Assembly (NCBI GenBank): GCA_963682025.1
Contig: OY821518.1
Span: forward strand, 141,695,529 to 141,759,528
Reading direction: 5' to 3'
Origin: Cordilura impudica
Lineage: Eukaryota > Arthropoda > Insecta > Diptera > Scathophagidae
DNA length: 64,000 bases
In this document: positions 33,420-45,100 of the stretch, one piece after another
How positions within the stretch are numbered: position 1 is the stretch's first letter
Layout of the letters: each line of letters starts with the position of its first letter
Program-made: the position numbers and the translations under genes
Notes under the pieces: generated by a model
What the model was told of the DNA's origin: nothing
Databases searched by the model: none
The model's input: the letters and a program-made list of their open reading frames with translations, nothing else

Positions 33420-34690
33420 TTGTTTGACCGCTATACAAATTTTTATTTTTCAACAGATTTTCCTCAAATTTTGTATACACGATCTCTATACCCCAGGAAA
33501 GGTCGCCATATACTTCTTACCGGCCACGCCTACTTTTACGCCCACTTTTTATGTAAAATTCATTTTCTGTTTTATTCATATTTGTTCACTATACAAATTT
33601 TTATTTGCTCACAGATTTCTCTGAAATTCGGTACACACGATCCCTGTACTCCAGCTAAGGTCACCATATACATTTTATCGACCATGCCTACTTTTACGCC
33701 CACTTTTTATATAGAATTCATTTTCTGCTTTTTGGTATATTTGTTCGCTTTTTATTTTTCAACAGATTTCTCTGAAATTTGGTACACACTATCTCCGTAC
33801 TCCAGGAAAGGTCGCTATATGATTCTTACCGGCCACACCTACTTCTGCGCCAACTTTTTGTATACAATTCATTTTCTGTTTTTTTATTTTTCAACGCATT
33901 TCTCTGAAATTTGGTACACACGATCTTTGTACCTTAGGCCATGTGATTTTTGCAGCCACACCTACTTTTACGCCCACTTTTTGTATACAATTCGTTTTCT
34001 GTTTTTTGGTACATTTGTTTGCTATACAAATATTTATTTTTCAACGGAATTCTCTGAAATTTGGTACACACGATCTCTGTACTCCAGAGAGGTTGCCATA
34101 TACTTCTTACCGGCCACGCCTTCTTTTACGCCCACTTTTTATGTAAAATTCATTTTCTGTTTTATTCACATTTGTTCACTATACAAATTTTTATTTGTTA
34201 ACAGATTTCTCTGAAATTCGGTACACGCGATCCCTGTACTCCAGCTAAGGTCACCATATACTTTTTATCGACCACGCCTAATTTTATGCCCACTTTTTAT
34301 ATACAATTCGTTTTCCGTTTTTTGGTATATTTGTTCACTATAGAAATTTTTATTTTTCAAGGGATGTCTAAAATTTGGTCACACGATTTCTATACTACAG
34401 GGAAGGTCACCATATGATTCTTACAGGCCACGCCTACTTTGCGCCCACTTCTATGTATATAAAACTTATTTTTTTTTCTTTTATTTGTTTCTTTATTTGA
34501 TTGCTATACAAACTTTTATTTTTCAATTTTCCGAAATTTAGTACATATTCCAGGGAAGGTCGCCACATGATTTTTACCGACCACGCCTACTTTTACGTCC
34601 AATTTTCATAAAAAATTCATATTTTGTTGTGTGGTATATTTTTTCCCTATACAAATTTGTACTTTTCAACGGATTTGTCTGAAATTTGGT
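33420..34690 (+). repeat. ~130 bp minisatellite in H3, about nine diverged units
   Basis: Each unit carries TTTCTCTGAAATTTGGTACA, GGTCGCCATAT, CCACGCCTACTTTTACGCCC and ATACAAATTTTTATTTTTCA. Unit length varies from roughly 100 to 170 bases. A 264-codon open frame here (33420-34214) is a by-product of the repeat. Confidence 0.85.
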
Positions 34691-34927
34691 TTATACGGGA
34701 ATAACTACACGGTGAACAAATTCCCCAAACATAAAAAAAGGTACCCAAATAAGGTAAGGTACCCGAAATAAAAAATGTACTTACTCTCCAAATTCATTCT
34801 TAAATTTTTACATATTTTAATTTAATGAATTTTGTTAAATATTTATTTTAGTGAACATTTCCATACTGCTCTCAATATATGTCCTTCAATAAATGCATTT
34901 AAAATGAGTATTCCTTTCAATAGCATC

Positions 34928-35265
34928 ATTTTGTTGCGCGGAAGCTACGCGCACGGGGAATATAGCTTAGCTAGAACTTTGGAATGATCTGAAAAATATA
35001 TTTTGACAATTAAAATAAGTTGGCAACAGATGCGCGGCAGCACAGGTGTGGCTGTCAAACGCGCGGAAGCGGCGCACGGACGCGACGGATGCGGACGCGA
35101 CGCGCTCACGGAACACAGCTCAACTAAAATATCACAATGCTCTGAAAAATATGTTTTAGGGATTAAAATAAGTTAACGAGAACTAAGCGGCAGCACGGGA
35201 GTTGCTGCCAAACGCGCGGAAGCGGACGCGACTCGCTCGCGGAGCACAGCTTAGTGAAATGTCGT
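34928..35265 (+). repeat. GC-rich tandem repeat, ~155 bp, about 2.3 units
   Basis: Units start near GCGCGGAAGC at 34935, 35059 and 35215, and share CTGAAAAATATRTTTT, ATTAAAATAAGTT and GCGGCAGCACRGG. They include ACGGACGCGACGGATGCGGA, far richer in CpG than anything nearby. Confidence 0.75.
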
Positions 35266-35499
35266 ATGATAAATTTTATCTACGTATGTGAAATAATTAC
35301 CTGTTGATCAAAATAGGCCACACATATACTATAAGCAGTTGCTTAAAGAAACCTTGAAACGTCGCATTAGTTTTTCATTTCTGAAACTTGAATTTGACGT
35401 CTCTGCTCAATGATGATCACTTATTGAATGAAGTAATTCAATTTTTAAAAGTTCTGACTCCTTTAATTTGCAAACGATTCCGTTATATTTGATGTTTAT

Positions 35500-36793
35500 A
35501 AATTTAATTTAATTTTAATTTAATTTAATTTATTTCATTATTTTTTCCATTACAACAAGATTTACAATCTTATAATTAAAGTAATGGATTTTTACAAAGT
35601 AATGATGAATAAGTACATTTAAAAACACACAGTATATAAATAGTACACAGTATAACAGAAAAAAATTAATTTAATAAATAAAACCCAAAAAGATAAAAAA
35701 ATTAATAATAAAAAATGGTTAATACATATGAAGCATAATGGGTTAATTTAATAAAAGTATATAAATAAATAAATATAAATATAAAAATACTCATAATAGG
35801 TATAAAAGAAATATTTTTTTTTTTTTTTTTTTTTTTAAAGAAACAAAATATATACTATATATAAATGAGAGCTGAAATCAATTACATTTAATTAATTATG
35901 AGTGAAATTGAAATAATTATTTCTTAAATTGCTGAGCGTTACTTATAAATTGAATGGACGAGGGTAGCATGTTCCAAAGACGAACTGAATTAATAGAACT
36001 GCCACTCAGATATTAAGCTTCGATATCTTAAGTGTATGATATCGTTCGATCTTGGCGAACGTGTAAAAAGTAATCTTTCGGACAAGTAAGGCGGTGCACG
36101 TGTATATATAATTTTGTGTAGCAGTAATAGCGTTCTTATTTTCATTAAATCAGTAAGAGTCACCCCATATAGTTTTTTTTTGGAATATTTTCTTAAATTA
36201 AAAACATATCTTAATATTGCATTATACGTTGATATTAGTGTTTTTCAACTTGTAAAATAGCAACTTGCATATATTTCACATCCATATAGTAGAGTTGGTA
36301 CTAAGTAGGTTTTTGCTAATAAAATTCTAATCTTAAGTGGTGTAACATACTGGGTGTTCAACAGTGTCCGTTGTATTGCATAAGTTTTCCCTGTAGAAGA
36401 ATTTATATGGTCGCACCATGTGAGAGTAGAATTAAAAGTGATACCAATATTCTTGGCTGTTGATACAATTTCTATTTTTTGATCATTAAGCATTACAATC
36501 GGCTCAAAAGGTAACTACAAAGTTTTCTTAGCTATTATTAAACACTTAGACTTTATAGGATTAAGACGCAACCCGTTTATATTTGCCCAGTCATGAATGT
36601 GTTTCAGATCTCTGTTTAGTTTTTCCAAACAATCGTTTATGTTGCTTAAATCACTACTTATATAGAGTTGTACATCGTCAGCATACATGTGGACATTACA
36701 GTATTGTAAATGTCGCACTAAATCGTTGATGTAAATTGAAAATAGTAGTGGTCCCAGTATTGATCCTTGTGGAGCTCCTTTCAGAACAGGCAA
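35500..36793 (-). pseudogene. LINE reverse-transcriptase fragment inside H3
   Basis: The frame 36793-36515 has [30 protein letters not shown] (RT active site) and [15 protein letters not shown]. The frame 36493-36245 continues with the thumb region (GITFNSTLTWCDHIN then LVPTLLYGCEIY), and broken coding runs on to about 35930. The 3' end finishes in AATTTAATTT-type short repeats near 35510. It is a 5'-truncated non-LTR element with YADD preserved. Confidence 0.8.
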
Positions 36794-37651
36794 TTGGACT
36801 TGAAATAAACTTTAAAAAAACTTAAAGCGGTTTCGCAACTTATTTTTGAAGCATTTTTGCTGCAGCATCTTAAAAAAACTTCTAAATTAAAAAATCAAAA
36901 AATTTTGAATTGAAATAAAAAATTAATTTACTGCCCATACAAATTTTTGGGGAGAAAGTTCATTTTATTGGGAAATTTGTTCATTGGCGACTAAGTATCA
37001 GCACCTGGTAAGCATAGTGAACCATTATTCAAGTCAAAGGCCTTTTTATCCCGGGCAAGACCGGGTAAAAACAGCTAGTAAATTTATAAATTGTCAACAG
37101 GATGAAAAGAAAAGGGAGCGAAAGGCAAACTGGAGCACCAGCGAAAAGGAGTTTTTGCGCGAGTGCATTAACAACCACCTGTTCTTTGTTGAAAACAAAT
37201 GCAATGACACCTCCATTATAAATATAAAAAAATGCTTGGAAGAACATTAAAGAATCAATGGCAGCTGCAGGTTTTAATCGAGATATCTCAAAACTTAAAC
37301 TCAAATCGTCAATAATGGCGAAATCATTTTCGATGTCCTCAATTGAACACATTTTTTATTGTTTATAATACTTTTTCCACAATTTATAAAACAATTTTCG
37401 ATAACAATTCACTAAATTTATTTACGATTTTTGTTGTGTTCTGCTTTTGTCACTTCTTTTTTTTAAGAGGCAAACAGCTGATAGAGTTAAAGTGATGTTA
37501 ATTTTGGTAAAAAACAACTTCAGCCTGTTTTAAATTTAAAACTGACTTTTGCGGAAAAAGTATGCTTTTTCTCGTCTATAGTAGCTGTAAAGTATACTTT
37601 TGAATAAATAATACTTAAAGTATACTTTTTTGATGACTATGATTATGGGCC

Positions 37652-37700
37652 TAGATGTTTACACATCTTCCCTGTGATCCGACTCACATGATTTTTTTTT
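37652..37700 (+). mobile_element. Small element Y, second end
   Basis: AGATGTTTACACATCTTCCC then CACATGATTTTTTT, matching 51206-51250. It is the part of Y displaced by the Harbinger insertion. Confidence 0.65.
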
Positions 37701-38300
37701 TAAGTTTGATACAGTCATTTCCATTAAAACCGCGGATAACTTGTCGCATAACATTACATAAGTGTAACCATTTAAAATTACAATGCTCAAATTCAATTTG
37801 CATATGTTTTACTACCGTATTCACCACTCCTAATAATAAGTGGAGTTCAGGAGGGGGAATAATGTCTGGTATTTTGGTGTCACTACGGGTTCTGTTTTGC
37901 ACCATGTATTATAGTAATCCATGATATTTCCGACTGTATGGCTTTCAACTACATTTTGTAGTTCTTTATTTATAAAAACCATGCGCAAGGGTAGCAACTT
38001 GAGTGTGACATAATTCCCAATGAAATATTATAACTTTAAATCAGCTAAAGTGACGCTAGAGTTATCAATTTGAAGTTGTTTCCATATTTTGTCAACATTT
38101 TCATAACATTGCTGATTAGATTTGGATAAATAAATTTTTAACGCTTGAGTTTTTAAACTCATTTGCGCATACCCCATCACTATATTTCTGACGCTTATGG
38201 AATCTTTCTTTAATGGACGAATCTTCTTATATGACTGGAATCAGTTCATTTTGATTTTAATCAAATTTGGGCTATCCAGACTATGAAAATAATCTTTTAA
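37684..38300 (-). pseudogene. Transposase-like family X, central part
   Basis: The frame 37905-37684 reads KIPDIIPPPELHLLLGVVNT, then VMRQVIRGFNGNDCIKL. Upstream frames to about 38200 give YAQMSLKTQALKIYLSKSNQ and DKIWKQLQID. PPxLHLLLGxVN followed by GxFxGNxCRKLL is the middle signature of the same unnamed family whose C-terminus lies at 32678. The plus strand at 38255-38300 also holds a small inverted piece of the C-terminal coding (FNQIW, deletion, then PDYENN-equivalent bases). Confidence 0.5.
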
Positions 38301-38828
38301 ACGCAATTATTGAATAAAACAACAACCATTTGAAATGTTTATATTACATATTTCTAGCAAACATTTTTGAACGTTAATTTTCTTTAGAATATAATTTTTA
38401 TTGTATATATGTATGTACATTTTCCTTAATCTAAAATAAATAAAAACATTTCTGAATGTTATTTATGAGAAAAAAATTATAAAAATATAAAATTTTTTTT
38501 TTTTACTTTGATTTTTGTATTTCGTACGCATATCAAAATAGGACGCTGAAAGATTTAAATAAAATTTATTTCACATTCTAGGACACGATAGATATACATA
38601 TATCCATAAAAAAATCCGAGGTGCCAGCACTTTTAGGTGGCGAGTAGTTGTGGGGGGGTGTGACAGGTAATGAGATTTTACAGAATGTATTGGAGCATAT
38701 ATCAAAGTGTATTTAAAAATAAAAACTATAAAAACTGGTCCTTTTCTATCATATAAAATCGTTTAAATGCTAAGAAAAAAAGTATACGAAATTTTAAATA
38801 AAATAATGTTATTCTTAAATATTAAATA
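38301..38828. other. Gene-free stretch
   Basis: Apart from an inverted match (38340-38400) to 32340-32405, nothing was recognised. A G-run (GTTGTGGGGGGGTGTGACAG) lies near 38650. Confidence 0.4.
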
Positions 38829-39386
38829 CTAGTTGATTGTGTGGCGCCTAGGCGTCCGTTTAAAAATTATGAATAAAACAGTTTAAATTTAAATACACGA
38901 AAAATTTATAGTAAATTATATTTCTTTTAATATAGTAGTAAATTGAAAATTATATTGTTACATAGTACATGAGTACATAAGTATCAAAACAGATAAGAAA
39001 TATTTGGCAAAAAAGTTTTTCAATTTAGAATCTCTTGAAAAACTATATTTCGTGTGAAATATCGTTGGTCATTTAATAGTTTTCCTTGCTGTTGGTTCGA
39101 TTGAATACGTATCTTAACTTGGCTTGCAACTTTTGATCGTGACAAAGCCACATAGTTGGCCGTGTGAAAATACCGCGGTCTCCAAATTAATGCCAAATCA
39201 AATGACTGGCCTTGAGCCTTGTTTATGGTAATTGCGTATGTAGGAATTACTGGAAACTGGCGGCGATTTAATATGAAAGGTAATGTGGTGTCGGTTGGGG
39301 CGAGATCAATCCTAGGAATTAGAACCGTATCATTTTGGTCAGCGTTACAGAATTTGTCAGTCACTGAGTCAGGGATCAGCGTAAAT
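38829..39386 (-). mobile_element. Helitron-type element E3 with helicase fragment
   Basis: CTAG at 38829-38832 (minus-strand 3' end) is followed by the same GATTGTGTGGCGCC terminus as E1. The other end matches the GAGTCAGGGATCAGCGTAAA end of E1 and E2. Between them lies only the helicase C-terminus, so this is an internally deleted copy of the autonomous parent. Confidence 0.75.
39020..39364 (-). pseudogene. Helitron PIF1-like helicase C-terminal fragment
   Basis: 114 codons with PVIPTYAITINKAQGQSFDL, then the YFHTANYVALSRSKVASQVK region: the final helicase motifs of RepHel proteins. The frame runs nearly to the 5' boundary of E3 and has no Rep domain. In intact elements the enzyme unwinds DNA during rolling-circle transposition. 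Confidence 0.85.
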
Positions 39387-39400
39387 ATATTTAAGATATT

Positions 39401-39580
39401 ACCCGGCCTTCACACGTTAAATTTTTGGCTTTCAGGTTTTAATGCGCTCACACTTTTTTACTCTTTTTTACCGTTTCAATTCTCTCTTTCAATTTTTCAA
39501 TGGGACAGTTGCTTAACAAATTTTTTGACTATTGGATGTGTGATCATTTTGACTTGAACATGGGAAGGCCGGGTAAAGTA
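39401..39580. mobile_element. MITE-like element with TTACCCGGCCTTC ends
   Basis: TTACCCGGCCTTCACACGTT at the left is mirrored by AACATGGGAAGGCCGGGTAA at the right, about 180 bp in all. No coding and no clear target duplication. Family unassigned. Confidence 0.6.
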
Positions 39581-39842
39581 AGGAGATTGGAGATTCCAAA
39601 AATTATTAAAATTTAATACAATGGAGTTCGCTTATAATGAACCCTGGTTGTAATAAATTTTTGTTTATAGCGAGGAATTTCTTCGGTCCCAAGAGTTTTA
39701 ATCACATTTTTCATACAAATTGCTTCTCTTATAGCGACCAGTGGTTATATCAAATTTTTGACATTTCAGAATTTTCGTATATTTTATATATGTATTTAAA
39801 AAAAAAATAATTTCAATTTAATTTAATTTTATTTTCATTTAA

Positions 39843-40473
39843 TCTATATATATAAAATTGAATGTGTGTTTATTTGTTTATTTGTTATTGTGTGTACCTT
39901 ATAGGAGACCAAACCTCTGGACCGATCTTCCTGAAATTTTCACAGCATTTAACTGGGACTCTGGCATGATTAATAGGGTACTTTTTTTTTGACCACGCCC
40001 ACTTTTACGCCCACTTTTTTAAAATTATGTAATTGCTCCCATATAGTTTTTAACAGATTTACTTCAAATTGTATACACATTATACTCCAGGCGAGGTAGA
40101 AATAAACATTTCTTACGCCACGCCCCCTTTCACGCCCCTTTTCACGCCAAATTTTGTTTGAAAGTTTTAAACTTTTTTTTCTCTGTACAAATTTGTTCCT
40201 TCCAACGGATTTTTTTATTTGGTAGTATATTGCTCTTAATACTGTTAACGTCGCCATATAACTATGAACCACGCCCATTTCACCGCCCCCTTTTTTTTTA
40301 CTTATACCACTAACAATGTTTGCTATACAAAATAATTTTTTTGTAATATGTATTTATCTAAAGTTTTATACACTTTTTATCTACAGGTAAGGTAGCCATA
40401 CATTTTTTTATTACCAAGTCCCCCTTTTTCGCCCCATTTTACCTTAAATCATAATTAATCTGCTTTCAATCTA
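39843..40473 (+). mobile_element. Helitron H2b, 5'-end fragment
   Basis: It starts TCTATATATATAAAATTGAA after an A. It contains ACCAAACCTCTGGACCGATC and four diverged units of the ~130 bp CCACGCCC/ACTTTTACGCCC minisatellite also seen in H3. It abuts a second 5' terminus at 40474 with no 3' end of its own. Confidence 0.65.
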
Positions 40474-41707
40474 TCTATATATATAAAAATGAATGTGTGT
40501 TTGTTTGTGCTTTATAGGAGGCCAAACCAAAGAACCGATCTTCCTGAAATTTTCAGAGCGTGTTACTGTGACTCTGGAAGGAATAATATGCTATATAAAT
40601 TTTTGATTGGACAAAGGGGCGGTGCCACGCCCATATAACCCAAAATTTGAAAAAGTCATATCACGGGAATTTTTTTACCTACAGCAGTCATATTTGGTAC
40701 ATATGGTATTAGCATGAATAGAAATACATACAAGAAGAAAAGTGGGCGGGGCCACGCCCCTTTTTAGAAAAATAAAAAATCGTAATATCTTCTAAACTAC
40801 TGGAAGGATTGTCATGAAATTTTCACAAAAGGATATTTTTGCGAAATAATAAGACCTTAGCTATATAAAGTTGTTAGTGGGCAAAGGGGCGTGGCGTATA
40901 TATAAAAACGTTGATGCATTTGATTGTAACGAATGATCTCCGGAACCATAAGAGCTGTCGAGGTAGGATTTCCAGCATAGGTTCGGTTCGAGCTCTTCTG
41001 TGTTTTTTTTTTAGTTTTAACCCTCTAGCTGGCGTTCGGGTCAAGTTAAAAACAAAAATTTTTACTTTCAGCGCGATTTGACTGCAATTCAGAATGAACG
41101 TATGTTTCGTCATAAGAAATTTTTGTATGTATAAATGGAGCCGATAGGTGGCGCTGGGTAAAGTTATTTCGAATATTCTTATTTATGGTGTGATTTTAAT
41201 GAAACTAAGAATGTACATATATGTATGTTAGAAACATTTTTTTATTGGACCCGGTAGATGGCGCTGTCGTTCGAAAAATAATGAGTTGTCAAATTTATAT
41301 AAATTTTAATAAATAAACTCACAAACGTTTTTATATATAAATATTCTAACGAAAAAGAAGGAAAAAGCCGCTACATTATTGCATGGTGGCCGCACAGCTC
41401 ATTCAGCACTCAAATCACCGTTAAACGTACAAAAAAATGAGAATGCCGTCTGTAATATCAAAAAACATTCCGGTATGGCAAAAGTTCTGCAAAAATGCAG
41501 TATTTTTATTTGGGATGAATGTACCATGGCTCACAAACATTGTGATTTGATTTGATAAAAGATTTGAAAGGCAATGAAAGATTTTTTGGTGAAGCTCTCA
41601 TTTTATTATCTGGAGATCTTCGTCACACATTTTATATAGGTATATACAGATTCTAACTAAAATAAAAATTCATTGAGGGCAAAACAACGTTTGCCGGGTC
41701 CAGCTAG
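40474..41707 (+). mobile_element. Helitron H2
   Basis: The 5' end is TCTATATATATAAAAATGAA and the 3' end is AACGTTTGCCGGGTCCAGCT then AG, followed by T. Helicase pieces on the plus strand establish the class. About 1.23 kb, so most of RepHel is deleted. Confidence 0.8.
41386..41640 (+). pseudogene. Helitron helicase fragment (Walker B region)
   Basis: It reads GGRTAHSALKSPLN, then HSGMAKVLQKCSIF, then IWDECTMAHK (Walker B), a stop, and in another frame KDLKGNERFFGEALILLSGD. These are consecutive PIF1-helicase segments, broken by one shift near 41560. Confidence 0.85.
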
Positions 41708-42021
41708 TTTTAATACAAAACAAAAACTGCGATTTTCAAATGAAGTTTTGTAAAAGGTCCTTTTATGCATATTTTCGTAAAAGTTTGCCAGTAGCCAACC
41801 ATTGCTTTGTACTTTCTGCTTCTATACATAAGGAGTTTGTCATATGATATGATTTTAAAAAAATATTTTATTTTGATAGAAACTCGGTAATTTTAGTCTT
41901 ATTAAGACAAACAATTAATAAGATACATATTAGTAATTTAATTTATGTTTTATAACTTTATAAAATGCCCCAAAATAAATAAAATTATTCAACTAAAAAA
42001 ACTTTTTAAACCTTTCGGACA

Positions 42022-44451
42022 AATCAAAAAAATACTACGGTTATAACGAACTTAGTCTATAAGGAACTAATTTGGCCGGTCCCGCCGAGTTCGCTATAAC
42101 CTTACTCCATTTTTTTTGTAGAAAAATAGAATAGCATAGAAAAAAAAACGTTTTAGAGCGAGGTTCCTAAAGGTTTCTTAAGGGGGGTAAGGTTTTAAAA
42201 GTTAAAAAAGATCGTATTTTCATAATCCTTTTTTGAAGATATGAATAATGTTGGATTATTTATTTCATATATGTATACGTTATAGCATAACATTTGAAGA
42301 ATCTTTGAAAAAAATTTCAATTCAAAATTTTAATAAATAAGTCTGTGACAGCGAATCTCCGGAGGCGTTGTAGTTTTGCGGTGAACATCATAACTCGTTA
42401 CCGGATCATGTGAAATAAAAAAATCGAAACGCGTAACATGTTTCCTGTGGTAGTGACGAAGAGTTTTTAATTTTTTTTTTTTTTTTTTTGGCAGCATTTT
42501 AAAGTGAAAAACGATTATAGCAAAAATTTCGGGAATTTGTTGTTAAAAAATGAGAAAGAAAATGGAATTAAAAAAACTCTTCGTGGTTACCTGATGATTT
42601 ATATGTCGATATAGTGTCTAAAATTGCAAAAGAATCGGTCAAGTAGATTTTGAATTATGATGTTGACGGACTTCGAATTTATATACTATGATTTACCTAC
42701 ATATATACTATATACCGTATGAGGCCGGTCGCTGAAAACGCTGTATCTTCTTAAGTTTTGCTCTGATTTATTTAAAATTTTGACACAACACTCACGATAT
42801 GTTGTGCATTCAGAAAGAGTAATGCAAAAAAAAAGCTTTTAAAACCTACCACCCCTTAAGGAAGTGCAAACACCAATACACCTACAAAAAAGAGAAAACA
42901 ATATTTCATATGTCATCATAAATGTGAACTGTAAAAAGCGAACATTTTTTCCAGTTATCTATAAATCCAAAAAAAAAAAAAAAAAATAAGGGCGTATTAT
43001 TAAAAAACTAAATTATTATTCCAAATCTCCTTTAATTCTTCTATGATAATTTCAATAAATTATTCAAATTAAAATCTTATACCTATTTACGTAATCTATG
43101 TTTGTCTAAATTTTTTGAAAGCAAATTATGCAAAAATTAATATTATGAGTGAAAAAAAATTATTTTCCCACCTCTCTTCTGAAATTACAATGTAATTTAA
43201 TTAAGCAAAGTACGAATAATTCAATATTAATATTAACATTGTACTATTTTTTCAAGTGCTTTTGAATACAGAGCTTTAAACGAAATCATATGTTGGACAA
43301 CAACAAAATCCACATTGAAGATCTCTTTTTTCTAAAATATTTATCAAAAAAAGGATACTCTTTGATAAGTGCTGGCCATCAGAGAACCTGAGCGAAAGCA
43401 CTCCTAACAATTCAAAACAATTTTGAGATGAAAAACAAAACAGACAAACGGTAAAGTTTAGTTTGATAAAAAAAAAGTATGTATGCATATCGGACGACGT
43501 TAAATGAGAAAAATAAAAATGTTAAAATTTCATTTATTACTTTTTTTTGCAGAATTTTTGTCATTGACCAACAAAGGGAATTTAAAGAAGAAATTGAATA
43601 GATATTAGTTTTTTGATGCATTTTTTGCGTTCATCTTATTCCATATGTAACACGAAATCTACATATGTAGTGCTATTGTCGTTAGCAGTGCTGCTAATTT
43701 TGACAACTTTTTTAATTTCGACGATTTTTCAATTTGTTAAAATGATTTGTTAAATTTGTCAAAATGATGATTGAAGATTTTAAATTTTCAGTAGCATAAA
43801 AATGGGGAATTCAAGGGTTAACAATCAATGGGTTGTAAATCGAAAATTGATAGTTTTAGTTCGGTGTAAATGTAAATTACAAAATATGTATAGATTTAAT
43901 TCTGGGTCAAGTCGTTTCAAAACGGAAACACCTTGAATAGCATCTCCATTTAAGATTTAAGTTTTAATTACGGCGATACTTTAAACCTATATTATATGTT
44001 TCAGCTATAGATACATATCAATAAAATTATTTAGTTGATTGCTGTGTTAAATTTTTTTCGTTGAAATTTCATCACTAATACATTTTTATATATAGAAATA
44101 ACCAATGCTGTAATAATATTCGTAATATGAATGATATAAATTTTATTGCTTCCTTTTGTAATATTTTTTCGAGTTTTATAAGCGGTAAAATTTTCTTGTC
44201 AATTTCTTGTTTTAAAAATGACAATTTTGGCGATTTAGTTTCCAAATTTGTAGATTTTCAGAAGATTTTATTAGCAGCACTGGTCGGTAACAAAGAAGAG
44301 AGAAAATTGTGCGTGGGTTTGTATAAAATGAGAAAGATTAAATTTTGTTTGTGTATTTCGCATAGCTTTGTATGGAGTGCTATGTGTGTGTATTATTTCA
44401 GCGTTACAGAATCAGTCAGTCAGTCAGTGAGTCAGGGATCAGCGTAAATAT
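42022..44451 (-). mobile_element. Helitron-type element E2 (Transib-free copy)
   Basis: It matches 1504-2936 and then 6944-7806 continuously, about 2.4 kb, and so shows the empty Transib target (GGACGACGTTAAATGAG). The CTAG terminus is missing; homology starts at AAAAAAATACTACGGTTATA. It is a 3'-truncated copy relative to E1. No coding. Confidence 0.85.
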
Positions 44452-44477
44452 TCTTAAATATTAAATATTATCAGAAT

Positions 44478-45100
44478 TCACGACAGCAAACTTCTTTTTG
44501 AATCAAAGTTTGGCAACATGCATCCTTCATTAAAGGACTGGATCAAATCTATAAAGCTGGCTACAGTCTTATAACTAAAACGGCTATGTAGGCGTGACGT
44601 AGAGTATCGTGGTCTAAGATTGTGTATAACTTTTAAATTATTGTTTTGTATAATCTGTAGTCTTTTAGTATGAGTTTTTGCACTTCTTTTATACCACACT
44701 TGGTAAACGTAGGTCAATATTGGTAATGTACACATTTTATACATTTTAGTTTTTGAAGCTTTTCCCTTACATAAAAATTATTTCCCTCATTAAAAATTCA
44801 GTAAAAATTGAGTACAAAGTAAGACGAAAAACAGAGCCAGCATAAGATGAGTGGCAATTCTCAGAGGAGATGAGTGGCAATTCTGTAAACTGGCGGCGAA
44901 ATCCCTGTCCGATAGGGAGCTTTTTGTCGGTTTCTTGAGAAAAATAGGGTAACCAAACACATTTACTTTCTATATCAGGCCATCGATCCAAAAAGGCTTT
45001 TCGATGTCAAGAAAAACAATATCCGTACTTGTGCTTTCCTTTTGTTTGAATCTATAATGTTGTCCACTCTTTGCAAAACCCAAATTTGTAAATAGTTAGA
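44478..45100 (-). pseudogene. Jockey-type LINE ORF2 C-terminal remnant
   Basis: The frame 44744-44478 has LPILTYVYQVWYKRSAKTHT then KRLQIIQNNNLKVIHNLRPR, the post-RT thumb region of Jockey-clade ORF2. Upstream, broken frames still show DIVFLDIEKPF (RT motif, near 45020) and FGYP, with the active-site block missing. A dead fragment. Confidence 0.75.

Larger units (their letters stand above)
33389..37078 (+). mobile_element. Helitron H3, about 3.7 kb, non-autonomous
   Basis: The 5' end TCTATATACATAAAATTAAT follows an A. The 3' end CGGGCAAGACCGGGTAAAAA then CAGCTAG is followed by T, with a GC-rich hairpin just before. Both termini match the H2 element at 40474-41707. The inside carries a minisatellite, GC-rich tandem repeats and a LINE. 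No helicase was seen. Confidence 0.7.
33321..37250 (+). pseudogene. Harbinger Myb/SANT-like protein, two exons split by a Helitron
   Basis: Exon 1 is 33321-33338 (MENLEK, donor AAG|GTATGT). Exon 2 is 37101-37250 (acceptor CAACAG), continuing in phase with DEKKRERKANWSTSEKEFLR then ENKCND. This is the first two-thirds of a Myb/SANT-like domain, normally a DNA-binding helper for the Harbinger nuclease. The frame stops at 37250, well before the usual length. Helitron H3 (33389-37078) lies wholly within the intron. Confidence 0.6.
33036..37654. mobile_element. PIF/Harbinger-type element Z, about 4.6 kb with nested insertions
   Basis: The ends GGCCATAATCAGTCA (33039) and TGACTATGATTATGGGCC (to 37651) are imperfect inverted repeats. 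They are flanked by a 3 bp duplication TAG (33036-33038 and 37652-37654). The uninterrupted site ATTACTAGATGTTTAC exists at 51200-51215. It encodes a Myb/SANT-like protein on the plus strand, the accessory DNA-binding partner typical of Harbinger elements. A minus-strand start MCSIEDIENDFAIIDDLS (37352) could be the N-terminus of the nuclease gene. The DDE nuclease core was not found. Confidence 0.75.

Noticed and set aside
33420..34214. 264-codon open frame
   Set aside because: It runs through the ~130 bp minisatellite and simply repeats with it.
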